Below are positions 27,451-37,340 of a stretch of 64,000 bases of DNA, piece after piece (position 1 is the first letter of the stretch; the number at the start of each line of letters is the position of its first letter). Both the position numbers and the translations under genes were made by a program. This DNA is from an uncultured Bacilli bacterium (GTDB lineage: Bacteria; Bacillota_I; Bacilli_A; RFN20; CAG-449). The stretch lies in contig CANRPC010000001.1 in the NCBI GenBank assembly GCA_947632435.1, positions 1 to 64,000 of the forward strand, read 5' to 3'. The notes under the pieces were generated by a model. The model was given only the letters and a program-made list of their open reading frames with translations, ran no database searches and had not been told where the DNA came from.

Positions 27451-30400
27451 ATGAAATCTAAGCACAAAAGACGAAATATTTTTAGTTTTTGTTTACTTTC
27501 TTTGTTAATGATTTGCGGTATAAGTTCTGTAATGTATGGAACAAATTCATATACAAAGGTTTATGCCTCTGGAAGAAGTCCAATTCATACACTTGCAGGA
27601 ACAGAAAAGCATTCTCATGAAGTTAAAGCATCCATATGGAGTGATGCTACTAGTTATACTGAAAATTATTATAAAAATACTGGAATTCAAATCTATGGCA
27701 CAACTAATTCAGGTAAAACAACAACTGGAGCTTCTGTTAATTTAGATTCAAGTTCATTTTATGTAGATTTTACAGGAGCTAATAGTTTATATGTGCCATC
27801 CAAAGCATTGGAGGGTATATGTTTAACTTTGTCATATTCATTTGAAATTTTTAATTCAGCAGGATATAGACAGTGGTATGCATCATTTAGTTCTAATGCT
27901 TTAGAAGTTCAAGAAACTCCATACACTTTAACTTATGACATTTATGGTAATAAATCCACTAAGATAGATTCTGATGGATTGTTAACACGTAACTTTACTC
28001 CTGGTGAATTAGGAAAAAGATTAGTCAATCTTTATGGAAATGATTTTACATGGAAAATAAGTAGAACGTATTATTGGTTAACAATGAATCCTAAAATGAC
28101 AGTTTATATTAGCACATCTACGATAAATGGTTCTTTAATGATAGACACAACTAATCCTACGTTATCCGCTGTTGGTAATACTGATGGAAGGTCTATCGCT
28201 AATGGAAGTTATGTAAATCAACTTGTTAAATTTACAGCTTCTGATACTAATTTTTCTAAAATATATTATCAAAGTCCTAATTTAAGTTCATTTAGTTCAG
28301 TTTCAGTCAAAACATATACATCAACAGCCATTACTGGTTGGTGGACTGTATACTCAGAAGATAAAGTAGGAAATAGATCTAATGAATTTAAATTTTATTA
28401 TGATGCTACTAAACCTGTTGGATCAATTAGTTCAGGTGGAACAACTGTTGCAAGCGGAAGTTATGTAAGTAAAAGTTTTTCATATATCGTTAATGACACA
28501 GGCTCAGGTTTAAAACAAATTTATTACAAATCACCAGTAAGTGGAAGTTATCAAACCTATGCTTCTGGAACAATTATTCCCGCAACTGCAGGTGATGGTT
28601 GGTATTATTTCTATGCTGTAGATAATGCAGGTAATCAATCAGATACATTAAAAGTTTACCTTGAAACTTCAGCACCACTTGTCGAAATATATCGAAATGG
28701 CTCTGTTGCATACTCATCAACCATTACAAAGTCAGAAACATATGACACAGGAATTTATATGAACATTAATGACATTATGAAGATTACTTATGAATCTTCA
28801 TCTGGCAATGTCACTTCAAATTACAATTTAAATCAAAATATAACTATTGATAAATCTTATACAGCTAGTAGTTACACGATTACAATAACTACACCTACAG
28901 GAATTACTGCAAAATATATTTTTCATATAGTAGATGAAAAGCCTTATATAACTATTGGAAGTAAAAAATATACAAATAACGAAACAATCTATTTAAAAGA
29001 AGATAGTTATGTTAATTGGTATGATGATCCTAGTATAACTAATTCCGATAATACTGGTGTAAATATAATTTCTGATGGGGATATCAATTCAAATGAATTT
29101 ATAAAATACTCATCTTCATCAGGTAAAAAACTTACTACATCAGCTAATACTGAAACAAAATATGTTTTAACACTTAATGATAGAGCAGGTAATGAATCTA
29201 CATTTACAATTTACATTGATAAAAAAACTGTAGATGCTACTTGGATTTCCAAAGGTGATACTATTGAAAATGGTGGATATACAAATCAACCAGTTTATTT
29301 AGAAATATCTGAAAGAACTGCAACAGCCACCTACTCAAAAAATGGTGGTGAGTATCAAACATATACTTCAAATCAAAGTCTTTCAGAAGAAGGATCATAT
29401 AGCATTATTGTAGTTGATAAAGCAGGTAATAAATCTACATTTACGATTAACATTGATTATACTGCTCCAACTGGAAAATTGTATGCGAATTATCAAGAGG
29501 TTCAAGATGGAACAGTTACAAATCAAAAAATATATTTTTCATGGGATGGAGATAATACTGCAACTGTTAATGAAAATGAATATGTTAAAAACACTGTAAT
29601 TAGCGAAGATGGAACTTATGAATTTGTTCTTAAAGATAAAGCTGGTAATAGCAACACTTACCATATTCAAATAGATACTGAAAATCCAACATATAACAAG
29701 TATCAATTAGATAACAATAAAGACCACACTGTTGCTAAATGGTATAACGTAGAATTTGATGGAAAAATTAATTCATTCGCAAGTTATGAATCCGCACTTG
29801 AATTTGCTTCAAAAAAAGAATTTGAAAAATATGTAACTAAACTTGAACTTACAAATGTTGAAGATTTTACGCAATATCATCTTGTTGCTACTAAAGGAAA
29901 TCCTCAAGACGAAGTTAAAGTTGGTTCATATTATCGATATAAATCACAAGCGAACGCTTCAAATGAATTATATTATTTTGATACTGATTTATTAAATGAA
30001 GTCATATCGCATTATGCTAAAAATTATATTTCTAAAGTAATTTACTACGATTTAAATGAAAACGAATATGGTGAATTAGCAGAAAATATGTATGACAATT
30101 TGTGGAATAATGATGATATTCAAGCGCCATGTGTTAATGGCTTTGTTTTTGAACAAGTAGACGCAAATGAAGTTTATGCCAAATTAGTTGGAAGCGAAGA
30201 AGAAAAAACAAAAGTTGAATTTGATATACCATTTGAAGAACAATTTGATACTACAGGATTATATGAAATTACTGAAATTGATAAAGCAGGAAATGTTACA
30301 ACATATTATGTTTTCCTAGATTTATCAGCTCCAGAATTGGTTGTGGATGCTGAAGTATTTGGAACTGGTTCAAGTTCAGAAATGACTATAACAAAGGACA

Positions 30401-32262
30401 AGACTGAAGAAATAGGAACATATTATTATAAATCTTTTAATATTAAGTCAATTGTTGATAATGATTCATGGTCAATGATCATGATTGAAAATGATGGCGT
30501 AAAAACTTATTACTCTAATCAAGATGAACTACCTTCATTAAATGTAGGTGGAGAATATTTGATAACAATTTATGACCGTCTTGGAAATAGTTATAGTTTT
30601 ACGGTTTACATTGTTGGCAATGAAGCAACAATTACATTTACACCAAATCAAACATTAACTGAATTTGATATAGATATTTCTTTAGAACAAGAATTTGATA
30701 CTGTAGTTAGTCTTGAAATTTTTAAAGACGGACAAAAGTTAGAAGGCGTTTCAACAGATGTTTTGCACTACACATTTTCAAAGGATGGAGTATACAAAGT
30801 TGTAATTCGAGATAATTTCGGAAGAACAATAGAAAGAACATATGATTTTAATAAGTCATTACCTAATGGATCATTGTCAGTTGATAATGGTGGTAGAACA
30901 ACTGATGAAGTTGTATTCACATATGATAATGAAAAATATTATGCAGAAATAACATTGAATGGTGAGAATTCAACAACTGATAGAGATGGTGAAATAAGAG
31001 TATCAGCAGATGGTTCCTACAAAATTAAACTTATAAATATTTCTGATGAAGATAACTTCAACGAATACACATTTACAATTGATAATTTAGCACCAAACAT
31101 TGCATTAGATGGAGTTAACAATAATGAAACAACAAATAAAGATGTTGTTGTAAGTTGGACTGATAGTGATGTTGTAAGTAGCACCTACACAATTAATGGA
31201 GGTGGAGATGTCACTTTTGATAACAATACTAAATTTACTGAAGAAGGAATTTATGTAATTACAGTAGTTGATGATTTAGGAAATAGTTCAACTATAACAT
31301 TTACAATCGATAAAACATTAGATTATGACATTTATGTTAATGATTTAGTTACAGCAGATGTTGATAGAACTAACCAAGAAGTAGTGATTGTAAATAATGA
31401 AAATCTAACATTATCGGTTACAAGAAATGGCTCTGAATATGAATATGAATTTGGTAATCCACTTACTGAAGAAGGAGTTTATTTATTTAAAGTATCTGAT
31501 GATTATGGAAACACGATTTCTTTTCAAATAATTATTGATAAATCGGTTGACGCATATGTAACAACAGGTGATGGAATGATTTCAAATGATGGAGTAACAA
31601 TTACATCTGGTGAAAAAGTAAATGTTATTGTGACAAAAGACGGACAAGAATATCAATATACAATTGGTGAAGAAATTACAGAAGAAGGATCTTATAAAGT
31701 TATCATTTATGATACTTACGGAAATGAAAAAACAATTTATTTTCAAATTGTAAACGGAACAAAAACGAAACTTGATTATACACTTGGAAGTAATGTTGAA
31801 ATAGTATCCGTTACAAAAGATGGTGAAATCATTGAATGGAATTCTAACTATTTGAATTTTACTGAAGATGGAACTTATGTAGTTAAAGCAAAAGTAAATG
31901 GTGGTGAATATACATTTGAACTTTCACTTGATACAACCGCACCTGAAATAAGTTTAAACGGAATTGAAGATGGTGAAACGGCTAACGTCACAGTTACGAT
32001 TACTGATATGACAGAAGATGGAACTATCGAAGTATATAAAAATGGGGAAATCATTGAATATAACTTAGGCGATGAAATTAAAGACTATGGTAGTTATGAA
32101 GTAAAGGTAACTGATGGACTTGGTAATACAAGAACATATTCATTTACTCTTGAATATCAAATGAATGGTTGGGCAATAGCACTAATCATTATTGGAGGAG
32201 TAATAATAACAGGACTTGTAGTGCTTATCATATTGAAAAAAAGAAGAGTATTTAAGAAATAA
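27451..32262 (+). CDS. 1603-aa Ig-repeat cell-surface protein of the ICE
   Basis: A signal peptide (basic KHKRRN, then LLSLLMICGISSVMYG) leads to a very long extracellular region. A single C-terminal helix (WAIALIIIGGVIITGLVVLIIL) and the basic stop-transfer KKRRVFKK end the protein. The exported part is a series of beta-sandwich-like modules. They are marked by recurring DKAGN or D.GN motifs followed by a Y/S-x-F/I-x-I strand and an opening like DTTAPEISLNG. Thr/Ser/Asn dominate. No LPxTG motif is seen. A role as adhesin or mating-pair stabiliser is inferred from its place between coupling protein and channel genes. The ATG lies 15-16 bases after GGAGGG, unusually far. Confidence 0.85.
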   Translation: MKSKHKRRNIFSFCLLSLLMICGISSVMYGTNSYTKVYASGRSPIHTLAGTEKHSHEVKASIWSDATSYTENYYKNTGIQIYGTTNSGKTTTGASVNLDSSSFYVDFTGANSLYVPSKALEGICLTLSYSFEIFNSAGYRQWYASFSSNALEVQETPYTLTYDIYGNKSTKIDSDGLLTRNFTPGELGKRLVNLYGNDFTWKISRTYYWLTMNPKMTVYISTSTINGSLMIDTTNPTLSAVGNTDGRSIANGSYVNQLVKFTASDTNFSKIYYQSPNLSSFSSVSVKTYTSTAITGWWTVYSEDKVGNRSNEFKFYYDATKPVGSISSGGTTVASGSYVSKSFSYIVNDTGSGLKQIYYKSPVSGSYQTYASGTIIPATAGDGWYYFYAVDNAGNQSDTLKVYLETSAPLVEIYRNGSVAYSSTITKSETYDTGIYMNINDIMKITYESSSGNVTSNYNLNQNITIDKSYTASSYTITITTPTGITAKYIFHIVDEKPYITIGSKKYTNNETIYLKEDSYVNWYDDPSITNSDNTGVNIISDGDINSNEFIKYSSSSGKKLTTSANTETKYVLTLNDRAGNESTFTIYIDKKTVDATWISKGDTIENGGYTNQPVYLEISERTATATYSKNGGEYQTYTSNQSLSEEGSYSIIVVDKAGNKSTFTINIDYTAPTGKLYANYQEVQDGTVTNQKIYFSWDGDNTATVNENEYVKNTVISEDGTYEFVLKDKAGNSNTYHIQIDTENPTYNKYQLDNNKDHTVAKWYNVEFDGKINSFASYESALEFASKKEFEKYVTKLELTNVEDFTQYHLVATKGNPQDEVKVGSYYRYKSQANASNELYYFDTDLLNEVISHYAKNYISKVIYYDLNENEYGELAENMYDNLWNNDDIQAPCVNGFVFEQVDANEVYAKLVGSEEEKTKVEFDIPFEEQFDTTGLYEITEIDKAGNVTTYYVFLDLSAPELVVDAEVFGTGSSSEMTITKDKTEEIGTYYYKSFNIKSIVDNDSWSMIMIENDGVKTYYSNQDELPSLNVGGEYLITIYDRLGNSYSFTVYIVGNEATITFTPNQTLTEFDIDISLEQEFDTVVSLEIFKDGQKLEGVSTDVLHYTFSKDGVYKVVIRDNFGRTIERTYDFNKSLPNGSLSVDNGGRTTDEVVFTYDNEKYYAEITLNGENSTTDRDGEIRVSADGSYKIKLINISDEDNFNEYTFTIDNLAPNIALDGVNNNETTNKDVVVSWTDSDVVSSTYTINGGGDVTFDNNTKFTEEGIYVITVVDDLGNSSTITFTIDKTLDYDIYVNDLVTADVDRTNQEVVIVNNENLTLSVTRNGSEYEYEFGNPLTEEGVYLFKVSDDYGNTISFQIIIDKSVDAYVTTGDGMISNDGVTITSGEKVNVIVTKDGQEYQYTIGEEITEEGSYKVIIYDTYGNEKTIYFQIVNGTKTKLDYTLGSNVEIVSVTKDGEIIEWNSNYLNFTEDGTYVVKAKVNGGEYTFELSLDTTAPEISLNGIEDGETANVTVTITDMTEDGTIEVYKNGEIIEYNLGDEIKDYGSYEVKVTDGLGNTRTYSFTLEYQMNGWAIALIIIGGVIITGLVVLIILKKRRVFKK

Positions 32263-32458
32263 AAATTGGATGTGAAATGGATTTTTATTTAAAAAAAATG
32301 GAGGTTTTTATGGAGGTTTTACATCCATTGTAAACAGGATAAGGCGTGCGTCAGTTTGCTTCACGCAAATTGACCATCGCCAACTAGTTTCGGGACTGGG
32401 AAACCCAGCTCTCGATTGAAATATGTTTGTCTAATTATGACAGAAGGAGGAAATACAT
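32263..32458 (+). promoter_or_regulatory. structured leader upstream of the VirB2-like gene
   Basis: GGATGTGAAA (32268) can pair with TTTTACATCC (near 32318), enclosing a duplicated ATGGAGGTTTT. Next is a compact domain, GGCG-TGC-GTCAGTTT-loop-AAATTGAC-CAT-CGCC (32343-32381). A CTGGG-AAA-CCCAG hairpin (32396-32408) lies within a TCG..CGA closing stem. It is markedly richer in GC than its surroundings. No ORF is evident. I do not recognise the fold. Confidence 0.5.
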
Positions 32459-32746
32459 TTGAAAAATATTATTTTGGCAGTTGATTTAAATCCTATTATA
32501 GAGCCAATATTAGAAGTTCTTGATGCTATTCTATGGCCATTAATAGCCATAGTAGTTGCTGTAGGAACAATATATTGTGTTTTCTTAGGAATTAAGATTG
32601 CAAAATCAGATGAACAAAATTCCAGAGAAAAAGCAAAAAAGGATTTGATAGGAGCAATTATAGGATTTGTAATAATTTTCGTTCTAATTGTTGCCTTAAA
32701 AATTGCTGTTCCAATTCTTGAAGAGTGGGTAAAATCACAAGTTTAG
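32459..32746 (+). CDS. VirB2/TrbC-like small membrane subunit of the T4SS
   Basis: The 95-aa protein has two membrane helices (about 26-46 and 67-88) joined by a short charged loop (KIAKSDEQNSREKAKKDLIGA). This is the pattern of pilin-like VirB2/TrbC proteins of Gram-positive ICEs. The start is TTG at 32459, eight bases after AAGGAGG. No ATG fits. It is followed by the VirB6-like gene after 11 bases. It is likely a pore or pilin subunit of the mating channel. Confidence 0.75.
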   Translation: MKNIILAVDLNPIIEPILEVLDAILWPLIAIVVAVGTIYCVFLGIKIAKSDEQNSREKAKKDLIGAIIGFVIIFVLIVALKIAVPILEEWVKSQV

Positions 32747-32757
32747 GAGGCAACTAA

Positions 32758-34362
32758 ATGATACTTGGAGAACTTATAGATGCTTTAATTGATTTGTTTT
32801 ACAGCATTATTTATAAATTCTTTTCCAGTATATGTGTTCTTATAGATTTTATAAAAACTATTTTCTACAAATTATGTGGTATTGAAACTGTTGAAATTGC
32901 AGGTGAACAAACAGATTTATTATCAAATTTATTGAATTCTGATTCTATAAAAAGAGTATTTCTTACTATAACAATTATTGGCTTCATATTACTAACTATA
33001 TTTACAATAATTGCAATAATTAAAAGCAATTATCAAGAAAAACAAAATTGGAAGACAGTAATGACAAAGGCATTTCATGGATTAATTATTATGTTTGTTA
33101 TTCCAGCAATAATTATGGCTGGCGTAATACTCACCAATGTTGTTATGAGTTCCATAAATCAAGGTATGCAAGCCAGTTTAGTTAATGGCAATGGAACAAT
33201 TGGAGGACAATTTTTAGTAACAATAGGAAGTAATTCGTTTACTGGAAATGCTGAAAATAGAGAACAAATAGAAGCAATGTTTATTTCAGGTCAATTAAAT
33301 TACAATGACTTATCTATTGTTAAAACGTATTATGACATAACATCAATGAATTATGTGATTGGCTTAATTGGAGGTATTGTAATCCTCGTTATGTTTGTTA
33401 TTTCATCAATAACATTTGTTCAAAGAATATTTGACATAGTATTGCTATATATAATTTCGCCTGTTTCGATATCAACAATACCATTAGATGAGGGAAATAG
33501 ATTTAAAGTTTGGAAAGATATGCTTATATCAAAAGTCTTATCAGCTTATGGAATTATATTAGTAATGAATTTATTTTTCTTAATTATTCCACAAGTATAT
33601 CAAATAAATTTCTTTAACAACAACTTTCATAATGGAATAGTTTACATCTTGTTTTTAATTGGTGGTAGTTTTGCTGTCACAAAAGCAAGTAGAGTAATAT
33701 CTCAACTTTGTGGATCACCTGCAACTGGAGGCGAACTTGCCCAAATGATATATAACATTAGATCTGGTTTGGCATTAAGTAGAGCAACTACAGCAATGAT
33801 TGGAGGAGTTGTTGGAGGTTTAATTGGTGGATCCGATTATAAGCAAATGCGTAAAAAAGGAAAATCAAGAGGAGAATCTGTTAATGCTTCTTTACATAGC
33901 ACCCGCAACCAAAATGTTGTTCAAGAAGGACAAAAGAAAAATAAGGCAAAACAAGTTGTTGGAGCTCCTTTAAGACTTGCAACTATGCCAATAGGAATGT
34001 TAAGTGATTTATCAAAAGGTGGCTTAATACAAGTAGGAAAGAATTTTATTCCAAGATTGAAAAATGTTGTAGCAGGAGATTCGTTACTTAATAAAGCGGA
34101 TGTAAAGAAAAAGGCAAAAACCAAAATTGACGAATCAGTTAAGAACACCACCAACACAAATACTGGAGGTGGTCGTAGCAATGATGAAACGACTAATAAA
34201 GAAAATAGTAGCACTATTAGTGATAGAACAAATGAAGACATTTTAAATAAAGATGAAAAAGAAAATGAAAGTTTATCTACAAATATTGAAAGCGAACGTG
34301 AATTCAAAGGTCCAGATTTGAAAGATGAAGGAAGTGAAGAAGGAGGCGAAAATAAAAAGTGA
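32758..34362 (+). CDS. VirB6/TrbL-like polytopic channel protein
   Basis: The 534-aa protein has about six hydrophobic segments (near 10-35, 68-90, 108-130, 198-222, 255-285, 292-312) and a conserved SRVISQLCGSPATGGE stretch. A glycine-rich patch (MIGGVVGGLIGGSDYKQ) and a 140-residue charged, low-complexity cytoplasmic tail follow. It is the probable inner channel component of the transfer machinery. The 3' end overlaps the VirB4 GTG. The position VirB2-VirB6-VirB4 is standard. Confidence 0.8.
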   Translation: MILGELIDALIDLFYSIIYKFFSSICVLIDFIKTIFYKLCGIETVEIAGEQTDLLSNLLNSDSIKRVFLTITIIGFILLTIFTIIAIIKSNYQEKQNWKTVMTKAFHGLIIMFVIPAIIMAGVILTNVVMSSINQGMQASLVNGNGTIGGQFLVTIGSNSFTGNAENREQIEAMFISGQLNYNDLSIVKTYYDITSMNYVIGLIGGIVILVMFVISSITFVQRIFDIVLLYIISPVSISTIPLDEGNRFKVWKDMLISKVLSAYGIILVMNLFFLIIPQVYQINFFNNNFHNGIVYILFLIGGSFAVTKASRVISQLCGSPATGGELAQMIYNIRSGLALSRATTAMIGGVVGGLIGGSDYKQMRKKGKSRGESVNASLHSTRNQNVVQEGQKKNKAKQVVGAPLRLATMPIGMLSDLSKGGLIQVGKNFIPRLKNVVAGDSLLNKADVKKKAKTKIDESVKNTTNTNTGGGRSNDETTNKENSSTISDRTNEDILNKDEKENESLSTNIESEREFKGPDLKDEGSEEGGENKK

Positions 34363-36983
34363 GAATTATACCAAAAACATCAAAAGTAAAATTAACATTT
34401 TACAAAGGTATGACTATTGGTGATTTTATAATCGGTTTCATAACGCTTATTATTTTAGCTATTACTGTATCAACTAATCTTCCATTTAAATGGTATTTAG
34501 CAATAGGCGAAGTGATTCTTGTAATTCCATTTTATATATCAATAGCAGGTGAAAGATTTTATGAATATATTGGATTCTTTTTTAAATATTTAGTGACTAA
34601 AAAATCTTATAAGAAAAATGCTAAAAAAAATAATGATGATATTACAGGAATCATTCCTTATAAATCAATTGAAAATGATGTGATTTTAAATCGTGATAAT
34701 ACTTATGTAGCAATTCTTGAAGTAAATCCTATAGATTTTAGATTGCTTAGTGTTGAAAAGCAAGATACTTATATCGATGGAGTCTTAGCTAGAGTATTAA
34801 ATGGAATTAATTATGATAATGAATATTCAATTGTTAAATTAGAAAGACCGTTAATATTAGATGGAAATATTCAAGATGAATTAGATAGAATAGCTGATTT
34901 AATTGATGCTAATGAACGTAAAGATATAACTAAAATAGAACAAAAAGCTAGATTAGATTTAATTCAAGATCGTATAACATTAATTGATCAAATCAATAGT
35001 GGTGAAACGATTAATTATAGTAGATATTATTTATGTTTAACAGGTAAGAATTTGCTAGAAGTAAATGAAAGTATTGATAGAGCAAAATCAATTTTAAATT
35101 CAGGCGGAATTCAAGCAAATAGATTAAAAGAAAAAGAACTAGTGGCTTTCCTTAGATATTCTATTAATTCTGATTTTGATGAAAGATTACTAGATGATGT
35201 TTCACAATATGACGACTATATAATTCCAGAAAAGGTTAGTTTTGGTTTAGTTTCAACTAAACAAACTAAAAATACCTTAACTCATTTTGTGATAAATAAC
35301 TACCCTTTGAAAGTTGGTAACGGATGGGGTGAAGGTCTATTTGATATGGAACATACTAAAGTTGTAATGAAACTAACGCCTGTTGAAAAATATAAAGCTA
35401 TAAAAAGAATTGATAATGCGATTTTAGAACTTCAAACATCTAGTCAAAAGGATAAAGCAAGCGAGCAAATAGATAAAAATACTCACCTTGATACGCTTGA
35501 AGATTTACTAGTTGGCATTCAAACCGATAATGAAACATTATTTGATACTACTATAATCATTACTGTTTATGATGAATTAGGAAAAAATGTAAATAAGAAA
35601 AAAGTTAGAACAAGATTAAGAGAAATGGGCTTTGGATTTACAGAAATGTTAGGTAGACAGTATGAAGCATATATTTCATCAACATTGTCATCTATAAATA
35701 AAGTAAAAATTTCAAGAGGAATACAAACAAGCACATTATCGGCATGCTTTCCTTTTGTTTCAAATGCCATTATTGATAAAAAAGGAATTTTAATTGGAGA
35801 AAATAAATTGCCAGTTTTTATTGATTTATTCAAACGTGATGATGAACGTGTCAACTCTAATATGATTATTATTGGCAAACCAGGAAGCGGTAAATCATAT
35901 GCTACAAAAACAATTATGTCAGGGCTTGCAAGTTGTAACACTAGAATCTTTGTATTAGATCCTGAAAATGAATATAACAATTTAGCTAAAAATCTTGGTG
36001 GAAAATCACTTGATGTTGCTAGTTCAAGTTATGGAATGATTAATCCATTTCAAATTATTAGTGGAATCGAAGATGAAGAAAATAGTTTTTTTGCTCATTT
36101 ACAATTCTTAGAAGAGTTTTATAGATTAATACTTCCAGGCATTAATTCTGATTCACTTGAACTGCTTAATAAATTGACACAGGAATTATATGAAAGACAT
36201 AACATAAATTCTAAAACAAATTTAAGATCTTTAAAAAATGAAGATTATCCTACATTTGATGATTTAAACATATTGGTTGAACAAAAACTTTCAATCGAAA
36301 GTGATGAATATATAAAAACTTGTTTAAAAGTATTAATCAATTATATTTCTAAATTTAAAACTGGAGGACGTAATTCTAATTTATGGAATGGACATACAAG
36401 TTTTTCGCCAAAAGAAAACTTTATTGCATTTAATTTTCAAAAACTTCTAGCAAATAAAAATGATGTAACTGCTAATGCACAAATGCTTTTAGTATTAAAA
36501 TGGCTAGAAAACGAAGTAATTAAAAATAGAGAATACAATGTTCGACATAAAACGACAAGAAAAATTGTTGTTGCAATTGATGAAGCTCACTTGTTTATTG
36601 ATGAAAAATATCCTGTTGCTTTAGATTTTATGTTCCAATTAGCTAAGCGTATCCGTAAATATGATGGAATGCTAATTATAATTACTCAAAATGTTAAAGA
36701 TTTCGCAGGAACTCCTGATATTACAAGAAAATCATCGGCAATAATTAATGTTTCACAGTATTCATTAATATTTAGTTTAAGTCCTAATGATATGACAGAA
36801 CTTTGTATGCTTTATGAAAATGCTGGTCAAATAAATGATGTTGAGAAAGATAGTATTGTTCATAATCCAAGAGGAAGAGCATTTCTTATTTCTAGTCCAA
36901 ATAAACGATCTAATGTATCAATAATTGCTACTAAATTAACAGAAAACATGTTTACTATTGGAGAGTTAAATGAAGAAAATTAA
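34359..36983 (+). CDS. PrgI-VirB4 fusion ATPase
   Basis: The first 85 residues contain two membrane helices (MTIGDFIIGFITLIILAITV and YLAIGEVILVIPFYISIAG), the layout of the separate PrgI protein of other ICEs. The rest is a VirB4/TrbE ATPase with a transferrin-like N-lobe, Walker A IIGKPGSGKSYATK (about 507-520) and Walker B IVVAIDEAHLFID (about 727-739). The C-terminal block is SLSPNDMTELCMLYENAGQ. VirB4 powers assembly of the channel. GTG start after GGAGG, inside the preceding gene. The fusion is visible as one uninterrupted frame of 874 codons. Confidence 0.9.
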   Translation: MRIIPKTSKVKLTFYKGMTIGDFIIGFITLIILAITVSTNLPFKWYLAIGEVILVIPFYISIAGERFYEYIGFFFKYLVTKKSYKKNAKKNNDDITGIIPYKSIENDVILNRDNTYVAILEVNPIDFRLLSVEKQDTYIDGVLARVLNGINYDNEYSIVKLERPLILDGNIQDELDRIADLIDANERKDITKIEQKARLDLIQDRITLIDQINSGETINYSRYYLCLTGKNLLEVNESIDRAKSILNSGGIQANRLKEKELVAFLRYSINSDFDERLLDDVSQYDDYIIPEKVSFGLVSTKQTKNTLTHFVINNYPLKVGNGWGEGLFDMEHTKVVMKLTPVEKYKAIKRIDNAILELQTSSQKDKASEQIDKNTHLDTLEDLLVGIQTDNETLFDTTIIITVYDELGKNVNKKKVRTRLREMGFGFTEMLGRQYEAYISSTLSSINKVKISRGIQTSTLSACFPFVSNAIIDKKGILIGENKLPVFIDLFKRDDERVNSNMIIIGKPGSGKSYATKTIMSGLASCNTRIFVLDPENEYNNLAKNLGGKSLDVASSSYGMINPFQIISGIEDEENSFFAHLQFLEEFYRLILPGINSDSLELLNKLTQELYERHNINSKTNLRSLKNEDYPTFDDLNILVEQKLSIESDEYIKTCLKVLINYISKFKTGGRNSNLWNGHTSFSPKENFIAFNFQKLLANKNDVTANAQMLLVLKWLENEVIKNREYNVRHKTTRKIVVAIDEAHLFIDEKYPVALDFMFQLAKRIRKYDGMLIIITQNVKDFAGTPDITRKSSAIINVSQYSLIFSLSPNDMTELCMLYENAGQINDVEKDSIVHNPRGRAFLISSPNKRSNVSIIATKLTENMFTIGELNEEN

Positions 36984-37326
36984 TTATGTAAATTCTGTTC
37001 AAAAAAGCGTTAATAGAGAATTTAATGATTTTAAAGAAAGTGAATTAAAAAAAACAAAAAACGAAATCTTCAATGATTATTACCAAATTTATTTTTATGA
37101 AGAAATGAGCAATTTTCTTATAAATAATGATGATTCGCTTTTAGATACATTACATTGGGAATGTTTAAATCAAGATAAAGGTAATATTCTTAATTTTATG
37201 TATCAATATTATTTAAAAAATGAATATGCAAGTATTAATAATTATGAAGATTTAACTGATTTGGTGGTTGAATATAATAATAAATTTCACCACAACATTT
37301 TAAATAAAGAAGCAATAGCTGAATAA
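36970..37326 (+). CDS. small helical ICE protein, paralogue of the 40284 gene
   Basis: The 118-aa protein overlaps the VirB4 end by 14 bases. The pattern NEIFNDYYQIYFYEEMSNFL ... LLDTLHWE recurs in the 112-aa protein at 40284 (ALKIAFYKEIKIYIL ... ILDTLWDRY), so the two are probably diverged duplicates. Both may belong to DUF3848-like families common in Firmicutes elements. It is acidic, soluble and of unknown function. Confidence 0.6.
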   Translation: MKKINYVNSVQKSVNREFNDFKESELKKTKNEIFNDYYQIYFYEEMSNFLINNDDSLLDTLHWECLNQDKGNILNFMYQYYLKNEYASINNYEDLTDLVVEYNNKFHHNILNKEAIAE

Positions 37327-37340
37327 GAGGAGGTTAATAT

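Noticed and set aside
32340-32440. Known riboswitch (c-di-GMP, cobalamin, TPP)
   Set aside because: The conserved aptamer sequences of these classes cannot be found in the segment.
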